NCBI RefSeq assembly: GCF_019399895.1
Contig: NC_091864.1
Span: forward strand, 13,184,001-13,248,000
DNA: 64,000 nucleotides
From: Cardiocondyla obscurior
Taxonomy: Eukaryota > Arthropoda > Insecta > Hymenoptera > Formicidae
Direction: 5' to 3'
Position numbers and translations under genes: made by a program. The notes under the pieces were generated by a model. The model had not been told where the DNA came from and did no database searches. It saw only the letters and a program-made list of their open reading frames with translations. Shown in pieces: positions 51,101 to 58,852 of the stretch (position 1 is the stretch's first letter; each line of letters starts with the position of its first letter).

Positions 51101-54100
51101 AGCATTATATCAATGGTTATAACCAATTGCATTGGTAAGACCGCCACTGTTCTTTCTACATTCACATGCCCAAAGCGTTTGATTTCAGAAAAGATATAAT
51201 TTGCTGAAAACCCACGCGGTGAGAGAACAGTACAAAGCCTTTTTGTGGCGACACGTTGACACGGGTAGATATCGCTTTGTATTTGAATGTATCTCTCGGG
51301 CAATTTTAACGTATACAGCGCATTTTATCCACGTTGACATATTTACATGCGTTTGAAATTTTATTCGAAATGTTGGTATCGAAACCATCCAAAAAAAAAA
51401 AAAAAAAAAAAAACTGTCCCGTAAAGAATCGATAATTTTGCCGATATTGTTGCAAAAAAAGATATACGAAGACACGTTGTGACAGTTTGACGATAATATT
51501 GCGGATTTTCGATGATGTATGACTTTTTAATTCCCGACTCACCATTGAGTACGTGGACAAGAACGCTGGCTGATTCGGCTGTGGATGGCGCACAGGTATA
51601 ATTGCCGGAATCGGCTGGTAGCGCTCTGCTGATCAGAAGACGTGACGTTCGCGTTTGCTTCTCCGTCACGACGCTAATGCCCCCGCGTTGGCTGTAGTTT
51701 ATCACGTTATCACCTTTGTACCTAAACAATTATCGGGACGATCCATGAAGTATTAGTAACCATCTAATGTAAAAAAATTAATTAAAACCAAATTCTAAGT
51801 ATCTTTATTAAATTATTTAATGAAACACGGGACGGGGATTACACTCGTGAGCATATGTATAATATTTATACGCCAAAATGTGAAACACGAGAGGAATTCA
51901 GAGCAAAACGCGAGAGCTGTGAATTCTAAAGACCGCCGCCTTAGAGGGTGGACCCCAGTGGAGATTTACTTCGTCGAAGATTCGTTTTTACGCGCGCTCG
52001 TGTTGAAATTTTTCGATAAAGCAGATTGTATCGAATGGAGGTCACTGTAGATTTGGATTTCGCGAAACTCAGCTGTATCGAAATACGGGGAACAAATTCA
52101 ATCCGCGCTATCGTCAAGGGAGAACGCTCAAACTCACCAATAGATGAAGGATGGTGGTTCCGGCGTTTGCAGCACGATGCAGGTCAGATTGATGTCGCTC
52201 CCGCTTTTGATGTAGAGCTCCGAATTGCCGTTGATCTTTGCCTTCGAGACTGCACACGGGGACAGAACAAAGTTAAAGTGGTTTTTGGCCGAGGAACGTA
52301 TGGATCGCCGAGTAAAGCCCGGGTTAAGAAGTATGACCGCAATTTCGTTTAAACCGCCGTAAAGCTGCAATTAACTCACGTCGAACCGTTCGAAACTGGC
52401 CACTTAAAAATTCATTTAAGAAACAATCGGTCACAAAAGCCGTTATTGAAACACAGCGGAGCTACTTGTAATTGTTTCAAAATACAACTTTCTAGTTCTC
52501 TAATTTTTTTTTTTTATTTTTTTTACTTTTATTGATAAGAATTAAAAAATTTGTTCTTTTATCGTAAAATTAGTTATGAATTTCAAATACTAATTATGAC
52601 GTTATAATTTTAATTATAATTTAATTTCGTATTTTTAAATATTTTCTTTCAATCATTGAGATATAATTAAATCAAAATTCGGAATTAACTAAAGTTATCG
52701 ACTACATTTTATTATGTCGTAAAAGAAGAGATGTACGTACGCACCTACTACACTCAAGTTGAAAGCCTGACTAATTTTCGGCTCTGTCGAGACTTGACAT
52801 TCGTAAATTCCGCTGTCTCGCACTTGCGGCGAACTGATTTTCAGGGTCCACTCGTCACTACCATCGCTGTGTAGCGATTGGAAACGCTGGTCATTTGTAT
52901 ATGTTAGAATGCCGACAGTGAGGATATGCAAATCCCGCTGTCTGATCCACGAAACCTGCGCAATCAAGAGACACAAGCTATTATAGTAAAATACACCAAA
53001 TTGGTCATTCAATCGAAAACCCCGGTATTGTACTACGCAAATTCTAGAGTTACAGTAAACGTACATTACGCATAATGTAAAAACTAATAGCAAAACTCAA
53101 CTATATTTTAAAAATAAAACAACTATATAAATTTATATGAACAATAACGTAAAATTTTATATATACTGGGTGATAACTAAGTGATAAAAAATTAATGAAT
53201 TATCGATTAAGACTTGCTTCGATCAAGCTCCAAGCAATCTGATAGATTATTAACTTTAATGCTGTTGGCCACGGAATTTCCGCGACCAGACCATGTGCGT
53301 TTGGCTATCGCGTCGCGTAGCGGGCAAGCGACAAGCAGAGGCAAGGTGCAGAACGGCGTTGTGTCTCCCGCGCGTTGTGCGAGGGCATTGCCCGGCCGGC
53401 CGGCCGGCCGGCCACGATGCGACCTACGACAATCTCGGCGGCATACATTGAAAGACGCGATGTTTGGTCATCGCATCGAGCAAGATTATTGCGCGTAGCG
53501 GATCTTTACCCGCGCCGAAAAGTAATTGTATTTTTAAAACTGATTTTACAAATCTCTTAGAGATAACATAAAAAAAAATTACGTCCGACGTTAACTCGTT
53601 TCTTAATTAATATCAAGTTTTACGTTTGTAAATTTATAATTTATTGATTATCTTAATTAGTACCGTTGTCCTTTTTTGTAATAATTGAACGTTGCAAAAC
53701 GTGCAATTTGCCGTCGCGTTGGAGTAATTAATTCAGAATATTTAATGAATTTTTTCAAAATAAAAGAGATTTAACATTTTAGAAAATTGTTTTCTTGTAA
53801 AGATTTTTTTTCAGAATAAATAATTATATTATCAAATGTCTTATTAAAGATAAATATTAGTTACGTATTAAAAATTATATTTAAAATCAAGAATTATGAT
53901 TTTATGCATATTTTTCATCTTAGTATTTTATTTGTGTGTTACAGAATATCATCCGATTATAGTGTCTTCGTAGCTGAACTCCACCCGCGTCGCATCGAAC
54001 GTAAGTAATAAATTTTTGTTACAGAGGTAACGAATTTACAATAAAATGTTATAGTTTTTTTATGCATTTCAATATATTACAATATATCACAATTTGTAGA

Positions 54101-56556
54101 CTCGTTGCCTGCAATAGAAGTAGCGTAGATTTGAAAAGTAGTTTAGTAGAGAGACGATTCGTCTTTCTCGGCCACTTGCGGCACAATCGACGTTCTCGGC
54201 CACTTGCGGCACAGTCGACGTTTTCATCAATTTTCCGCAAAATAATAAAAAATATCGTTGTTTTAAAATTCGTATATGTAATTTATCGTAATATATTTCA
54301 TCATAATAAAATCGCGATAACTTTAATCTCGCAATAAAAATTTAATTTATAACAAAAAAGTAATAATGATTAAAACTTACAAATTAATAACAATTAAACT
54401 GACGTAATATCTACTCTCGCGGTATAAAACGAGCCAATCGAGAGAACGAATCGGTATCGCGAAACAGCGGCGGCAATAAATTAGATTCGATCTACACGGC
54501 TTTTTTGAGATAGGATGTACATATATTTGCGAATATACCTACGTAAAAAGAGGGAAATCTTTAATTGACACCTGGCGAACGGGATTCTGTCACCGGGGCA
54601 AAATCAAGGCTTAGGCGAAGCGCAATCAGGACGGTCGTGCTAATTCTACGGATCGCAAATATAAACGTCCAGATGCATGTGCGGGCGCGCGTTATTGAGG
54701 GCCGATGGCGTGGCTGTGAATGGCGGAAGCAGGGAGCTAAAGGGAGATCCGCAGAGGGGCGAGGAGGTAGGGTGCGAGAGAAATTTGATTTATCGGCGAT
54801 TACGATCGGTGATTGGACTCTGACAGGTTCCTGTGCGTCATGCGGTGATGCATGAGCAGCGGCCGATAACGCGTAATGTCACCGTTCGCCCGGGTGACCT
54901 ATGCGCCTACCCGCGAAATTACTTTGCATTAGGACCACGAGTGATGAATACCGGGTTAAACAGCGGCCCGAACAGTCCGCTAATCCACTAAACCGCTTGA
55001 AAAATTGGCGCCGGGACTTTTATGTTTAGTATGCACAATACTCTACCCTTTATAGCGTTTGCATGTACCCCACTTTGCTACTTCGTACGGTCGAACAATG
55101 ACGGGACGTGAATTAAATGGGCAGTGGAGTACAAAAGTAGTTTATTAAAAAAGAAAAGAGAGAGGAAGAGAGAGAAATTTTTAATACAAATTTTGAAAAG
55201 GAATATAAACTATTTTTCTCGCAAAAATGAGTGCACTTTTTTATACCCTTGGTAATATAACATCAAAGAGATCCTCACACAAAGAGTTAATTTTCTTTAG
55301 CACAATTATATTGTGTAACCATTTAACGGATGTCAGTTAAATATACATTTTCTGATTATTTCTGGCTGGAATAAATGTTCCTCAGCGCGACGATCGCAGG
55401 AAAAAAATTTTTCGATGTTAACAAAATCACGTGCTAATACATGTTCGTAATTTTCTAAATTTGCCCGAGAAAACGTGGGTATTCACGTTTAACCGTAAAG
55501 AGCCATACTCTACTCTGCGAGTTTGCAGGTGGAAATAAGAAAAAAAAAGGAAGGAAAAAAAAAGGGGGACGCGAAAAAAGCGTTACAAAAGCTTTGGCGC
55601 GCGAAGATGTGAACTAGGTTACTGTAAAAGTGCGAGGCGATGTCGCGTGGGTAAATGAGGAATGAACTCGTATACGAATTGCAAGTCGCGCAAGTGCATT
55701 AGCAAAGAGAGCGACGAAGTTTGTCGAGGAACGATCACGGATTAATGCCTCGCCGACGCCGTAACTGCGAATTTATTTGACTTCGAATCGCGTGATTTCG
55801 ATCGTGGGGATTTTCACGCGCCCGCACGTACGTTAAATTTATCAACGCCGCCGGAGAGTTTCGCCCGAGAAAAAGATACGCGATAGAATTTGAAAAATAC
55901 ACCTCGCGCAAAATAATAACGTGGCTGAAAATTTTGCGTTCGACGAACGAGTGTGCACGATTTAATTTTGCAACAACAAATTTGTTGTGCTTTCACTTCA
56001 TTGAATCCCTTCATAATGGCCGGCTTTAATCACGAGAATTTGTTGACGCATAATCGAACGTTAAAACGTTCACCGAGCTTTGCATAATTCACTTAATAAG
56101 AAGATTAATCGGTTTGATAAATTTTTTTTTTTTTTTTATCTCTAATAAAAACACGAACAACATTGACCGCGCAGCAAAATTATTTACTACCGAAGATTCA
56201 AGCGAGATAATTACGTTAATTTATTTTACGTTTTACAAAACAAGCATAATTGTTGAAATCAAAGTAGTATTGCGACATTTAACAGTCTTGCGATCCTAAT
56301 CTATACTCGCGAAATGCAATTGCGTTCCCGAACTTGAGAGCTGTTATTACAACGACGAGCTCTTGATAAGGAAACTTGGAACTTACCGCACGATCGCTAA
56401 GATTGCGCACCCTGCAGTGCAGGTAAGCGGATTGCCCAACGGTGGTTGTGGTCTCCCTCTTTGTCGTGTTGTCGAAGTAAGGCTGACTAAAGGGTTGATC
56501 CCAGTAAGAGGACGGATGGTGCTCCACTACAGATCGTCCGTTTTTGGCCGCGCATT
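32425..56556 (-). CDS. dpr4-like: Dpr-family two-Ig cell-surface protein (five exons, 5' end missing)
   Basis: Exons 56556-56387, 52955-52745, 52249-52138, 51721-51543 and 32534-32425 join in phase 1/0/1/2/1 into 259 codons plus stop. Ig1 carries the first Cys in VGQSAYLHC, the core Trp in VSWIRQRDLHILTVG and the second Cys in RDSGIYECQVSTEP. Ig2 carries SDINLTC, PSFIYWYKG and DSGNYTCAPS. YTNDQRFQSLHSDGSDEWTL and NYSQRGGISVVTE are hallmarks of the dpr1/dpr4/dpr5 branch, and VHVLNGEHPAAMQHGNSS is the usual Dpr end of Ig2. Several N-glycosylation sequons are present. The C-terminus TLALLLLLLHAGSFAR fits a GPI-anchor signal. Dpr proteins bind DIP partners through Ig1 at neuronal surfaces and help specify synaptic partners. 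The start codon and signal peptide were not found in the window. The exact paralogue is inferred from remembered family features. Confidence 0.93.
32742..32780. other. Two adjacent perfect palindromes
   Basis: GACTTTTAGATATATC continuing to 32765 is a 24-base perfect palindrome. It is followed directly by the 16-base palindrome CAAAGATATATCTTTG at 32765-32780. Both are centred on GATATATC. They lie about 210 bases upstream of the last dpr exon, inside the intron. They could form hairpins in DNA or RNA, or bind a dimeric factor. Confidence 0.75.
35451..35474. repeat. Poly(A) tract, 24 bases
   Basis: A simple homopolymer within the long dpr intron. Confidence 0.9.
37804..37827 (+). other. G-quadruplex-like run
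   Basis: GGGGAGGAGGGTGGGGAGGG and further G in the plus strand give at least four G-runs with one- to four-base loops. It lies in the long dpr intron, where the minus-strand transcript carries the C-rich complement. Confidence 0.55.
40484..40507. other. 9-bp hairpin, 6-base loop
   Basis: CTTTGTGTC and GACACAAAG are exact reverse complements around TAGAGA. It is intronic, with no known role. Confidence 0.5.
44799..44820 (+). other. G-quadruplex-like run
   Basis: GGGGGGAGGGGTGGGAGGGG on the plus strand within the dpr intron: four G-runs with single-base loops, a strong pattern for quadruplex formation. Confidence 0.6.
45722..45745. repeat. Poly(T) tract, 24 bases
   Basis: A simple homopolymer that makes a false poly-Lys segment in a long minus-strand frame. 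Confidence 0.9.
46436..46666 (+). other. Orphan 76-codon open frame, unrecognised
   Basis: An AT-rich frame inside the dpr intron, opposite strand, encoding an aromatic- and Lys-rich peptide with no known domain, no signal peptide and no visible promoter. Stop-free runs of this length occur by chance, but the amino-acid mix is less degenerate than that of most neighbours. It is recorded only as a possible small gene or fossil. Confidence 0.12.
47998..48024. repeat. (GA)n microsatellite
   Basis: About 13 AG repeats in the dpr intron. GAGA-type tracts can bind GAGA-factor-like proteins in insects, but nothing here shows that use. Confidence 0.9.
48138..48192. repeat. (CT)n microsatellite, interrupted
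   Basis: About 55 bases of CT repeats with two TTT interruptions, 115 bases after the GA tract. Together they form an inverted GA/CT pair that could fold in RNA. Confidence 0.9.
50201..50303. repeat. TA/TACA-rich low-complexity tract
   Basis: Degenerate repeats of TATA, CATA and TACATA over about 100 bases in the dpr intron. Confidence 0.85.
50611..50627 (+). other. G-run pair
   Basis: Two long runs of G separated by AA on the plus strand. It is quadruplex-capable only if the long runs split. Confidence 0.4.
51391..51413. repeat. Poly(A) tract, 23 bases
   Basis: A homopolymer about 130 bases into the long dpr intron. On the minus-strand transcript it is a poly-U run. Confidence 0.9.
51543..51721 (-). 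CDS. dpr4-like: dpr exon 4: second half of Ig2
   Basis: The acceptor ATTGTTTAG is followed by G, which completes the Trp of IYW. The exon then reads YKGDNVINYSQRGGISVVTE, with DSGNYTCAPS carrying the second Ig2 Cys, and ends VHVLNG at the donor AATG|GTGAGT. The 179 bases fit phase 2 in and phase 1 out. The NYS and NYT sequons are potential glycosylation sites. Confidence 0.95.
51722..52137 (-). other. dpr intron 3, 416 bp
   Basis: A GT-AG intron (GTGAGT donor) that splits the Ig2 core Trp codon after TG. No other feature is seen in it. Confidence 0.9.
52138..52249 (-). CDS. dpr4-like: dpr exon 3: first half of Ig2
   Basis: The acceptor CCCGTGTGCAG is followed by TC, which completes a Val. 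The exon reads SKAKINGNSELYIKSGSDIN, then the first Ig2 Cys in LTC, and ends PEPPSFIYW with the codon split after TG at the donor GTGAGT. It is 112 bases long. Confidence 0.95.
52250..52744 (-). other. dpr intron 2, 495 bp
   Basis: A GT-AG intron between the two Ig domains. It contains an AT-rich middle with poly-T runs and no other feature. Confidence 0.9.
52745..52955 (-). CDS. dpr4-like: dpr exon 2: main part of Ig1
   Basis: It starts after the acceptor GATTGCGCAG with VSWIRQRDLHILTVG, carries YTNDQRFQSLHSDG and the RDSGIYEC motif with the second Ig1 Cys, and ends FNLSVV plus one base at the donor GTGCGT. It is 211 bases long, entered in phase 0. In Dpr proteins the Ig1 face around these strands makes the contact with DIP partners. 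Confidence 0.96.
53392..53413. repeat. (CCGG)n tandem, 22 bases
   Basis: Five and a half copies of the self-complementary CCGG, in a CpG-rich patch (53270-53520). This is unusual in an AT-rich intron. It could be a small CpG-rich promoter of a plus-strand transcript, since an exon-like element follows at 53945. Confidence 0.75.
53945..54000 (+). ncRNA. Candidate small exon B, middle copy (56 nt)
   Basis: It is bounded by the acceptor TGTGTTACAG and the donor ATCGAAC|GTAAGTAAT. It shares GTAGCTGAACTCCACC-like sequence and the flanking splice words with the exon-like element at 18308-18349. No matching exon A was found upstream of it. It lies inside dpr intron 1 on the opposite strand. Confidence 0.35.
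56387..56556 (-). CDS. dpr4-like: dpr exon 1 of those found: N-terminal linker and start of Ig1
   Basis: It begins after the acceptor TTGTTTTTGACAG with two bases of a split codon, then CAAKNGRSVVEHHPSSYWDQ and SQPYFDNTTKRE. The first Ig1 Cys is in SAYLHC. It ends NLSDRA at the donor GCG|GTAAGT in phase 0. It lacks a start codon, so at least one upstream exon is missing. NTT and NLS are sequons. Confidence 0.95.
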
Positions 56557-58024
56557 CTGTCAAAAACAATAAGGCACGTTAGTAGGATTTATTTATCGAC
56601 TTTTACGCTTCAATGAAATTTTTACGTGAGAAATATCGGATTTTAAATAGATCTTTTTATAAAAGCGTTCTAAATAATCGAGTCTTTCGAATACCGATAA
56701 TGGCAGAATCTCCGATAGCGGCGTAATTAACCAAATTAATAGACATTTACGGTGACATCGAATTACATAAGTAAAAAGGTAATTCGTATATGTAATATTC
56801 AAGCGTTTTACCGGCGCAAATTAGAAATCGTCAAAATGCGTAATTAAGCAAGTAGCTTAATGACACATCGATAATTGCTGGGAGCTCGTGCAAATCGGAT
56901 TGCGGCGCGACAATGGGATAAATTATGCGTTAACCGGCGAGATGTGTACAAAGCGGAATTTCTGATCGAAACACGTAGCGTGATTAACTACACATATAAA
57001 ATCTCGGTCACGTCGTGCTTTTGTAAGGAAATCGATTCTTCCCGCTCGATGATTCTCATTACGGAGGAGTTTCTGCCAAGCTCGTCCGGGTGAATTTGAA
57101 ACGACTTGAACTCACTCGGTACGGGAATTCAAATTCGAAACCGGTTCGACGACGTCGAATGAACTGAATGAACTATACCCGGGACACCCTTCGAGAGTAC
57201 CACCTCGAAAATTTCTGACGTACTACTGCGAAGTATATTCGTAAAGTTCTCACTCGAAGGAAAATCTATGCGTAGACACTGCGTGATTTACAAAGCCGAG
57301 TGATCAAAGCCTATTCATTAAATAAAATTAAATGTCGTAAAACGACTTGACTGCCGCTGTTCCTTTTTATATGAATTTAATTACGCTTTACATTTAATTT
57401 GGAGCGCGAAAGACTGCAGTCGTAAAAATTCTTATGCTATTTTTTTTTCTTTTTTTGCAAGTTTTTTCAGATCAGATTTAACATTGAATATAAATAAACC
57501 CGTTGACAACGGTTCATAAAAAAGATAACGATAAAAACACAAGATACGAACTGAAAGAGATAATAATAAAATAAAACTATTATTGACGTATCAAAATTGT
57601 CGTCTCATTAAAGATATTTAATAGACTTCGAGGAAGAATTTTCCAGCATCGTCCCGAGTGCAGCTGTTTTACAAAGTAACGATCTGCCGGCGTGGCGTAA
57701 AATTCATGCAACAGTCCCTCATCAATTTTTTTTCCACCCGCGTCCTCATCTTTCTTCGACCACTCGCCTCACTGATTACTTTATTCCGAGAAAACGATAC
57801 TCTTGGTGGCTACGTAAAATCTCCCGAGAAAGCCTTTAGTGCATTATAAGACGAGCAGAGAAAATTTACGGAAGATACCGCTAAAGAATCTTTATTTTCA
57901 TGTTGATACTCTATAAACGAAATATATCCTGGAAGCGGTTGTTACGAAAACTTTAATTCCTCTCTATAAAAAATTGACGCGTTACGCATTTATTTAATAT
58001 GTCCAGGTTTAATTAATATATCTA

Positions 58025-58087
58025 GGCAAAGACGGTCTTCACGATTTTCGAGATCGAGGACGACATGGTGGAAGCACCGTCTTTGTC
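58025..58087 (+). ncRNA. microRNA-like hairpin candidate
   Basis: GGCAAAGACGGT (58025-58036) pairs with ACCGTCTTTGTC (58076-58087). CTTCAC pairs with GTGGAAG, leaving one bulged C, for about 18 paired bases around a 25-base loop. Outside this, ATGTCCAG (57999-58006) and CTGGACAT (58087-58094) are also exact complements, allowing a longer fold. The complementary strand would fold too, so strand is uncertain. It could instead be a miniature inverted-repeat element. No known microRNA was recognised. Confidence 0.35.
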
Positions 58088-58147
58088 TGGACATACTAAT
58101 TAAATATTAAAATTAAATCGAACGAGAGTAACGAATAGATAGGCGCG

Positions 58148-58173
58148 AGGGGGTCGGGGGAAGGGGGGAGGGA
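58148..58173 (+). other. G-rich run upstream of the distal exon copy
   Basis: AGGGGGTCGGGGGAAGGGGG and following bases give four G-runs on the plus strand, about 230 bases before exon A. This could be a promoter-proximal quadruplex or simple low complexity. Confidence 0.5.
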
Positions 58174-58398
58174 CGGAGTGAGAGCGAGCGCGAGCCTACG
58201 TGCCGCGCGCCTAGGTATATTCCCCCACTACTCCCACTCTCGCTTTGTCCTTCTCCAGCGGTCGCGCGAGCACACACGTACTACGCACGGCACAGCAAGC
58301 ACATGTCTCCGTACCGAAAGTAATTCGCACTTCCGTTTAACGAAAAACCCTTCCAGCACGATAACTACGATTAAACTTGATATTTCTTTATGTTACAG

Positions 58399-58717
58399 AT
58401 CGACGCAGTTGCATCCGCCGTCGTCAACGAGTGTCGTCACCGCCGATATTAAGATATATACGAACCGCAGTCGGTTCGTCGGTCGTCCCGGGAGTTCCGC
58501 TAAGTATTCGGGCGTAGTTTTTCGACATACGATTTTCTTCTAAACGCGAGTGCCGAACATGGGACGCGCGAAAGTAATCATAGTAAATTTTCGCGATTAA
58601 AACCACGGTCGGGGTGTTCGCGAGTTACTTGTGCGCGGAAGGATGGCTCGACACGTCCCATCTGAGAGGAGGAGCAGGCCTCGGATAGGCATCCTGCATC
58701 GGCGGAGCAACTTTTAA
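58399..58717 (+). ncRNA. Candidate non-coding exon A, distal copy
   Basis: The acceptor TTTCTTTATGTTACAG ends at 58398, and the donor TTTTAA|GTAAGT starts at 58718, giving 319 bases. It shares with the 16.8 and 17.7 kb copies the core CGCCGATATTAA, the hairpin GAACCGCAGTCGGTTC plus GTCGG, and the final block CTGAGAGGAGGAG...CGGAGCAAC. It is followed after only 94 bases by the small exon B. The order of elements matches the near copy 41 kb away. No long frame is conserved. Similar splice positions in diverged copies argue for a real spliced transcript. Confidence 0.45.
58462..58477 (+). other. Conserved hairpin core, distal copy
   Basis: The 16 bases GAACCGCAGTCGGTTC are identical to those at 16891-16906, although the flanking sequence has diverged. 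Confidence 0.6.
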
Positions 58718-58811
58718 GTAAGTATAAATTAAAAAAAAAAGATCTTTTTTTTTATTAATCTCATTAATTAACCGACATGTCTGTATTAATAATTTCTTTT
58801 TTATGTTACAG

Positions 58812-58852
58812 TCACCGGCAGAATCTTACAACTCCGCTGAAGCTGCAGATTG
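58812..58852 (+). ncRNA. Candidate small exon B, distal copy (41 nt)
   Basis: Acceptor TTATGTTACAG and donor GATTG|GTAAGTCG are both near consensus. It shares AACTCC and a similar length with the copy at 18308-18349. A possible next acceptor, CGTGTTGCAG, occurs at 59270, but no exon end is clear there. Confidence 0.4.

Larger units (their letters stand above)
32535..51542 (-). other. dpr intron 4, 19.0 kb
   Basis: It begins with the donor AATG|GTGAGT and ends at GGGTTTCAG. No nested gene could be supported. Contents worth naming are the twin palindromes at 32742-32780, G-rich runs (37804, 44799, 50611), GA and CT microsatellites near 48 kb and a TA-rich tract at 50201-50303. Long introns in neuronal adhesion genes often carry enhancers, but no specific one is recognised. 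Open frames on both strands here look like chance. Confidence 0.85.
52956..56386 (-). other. dpr intron 1 within Ig1, 3.4 kb
   Basis: A phase-0 GT-AG intron between ..DRA and VSW. It contains the CCGG repeat (53392-53413) and the plus-strand exon-B-like element (53945-54000). No other coding feature is supported. Confidence 0.9.

Noticed and set aside
31773..51721. Direct splicing of dpr exon 4 to the exon at 31832
   Set aside because: Exon 4 ends in phase 1 and the exon at 31832 needs phase 2. The join meets a stop after two codons.
58178..58543. 121-codon plus-strand frame over the distal exon copy
   Set aside because: It reads through the acceptor at 58398, and its frame does not match those of the near copies. 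The similarity ADI..RSRFVG is a by-product of nucleotide conservation.
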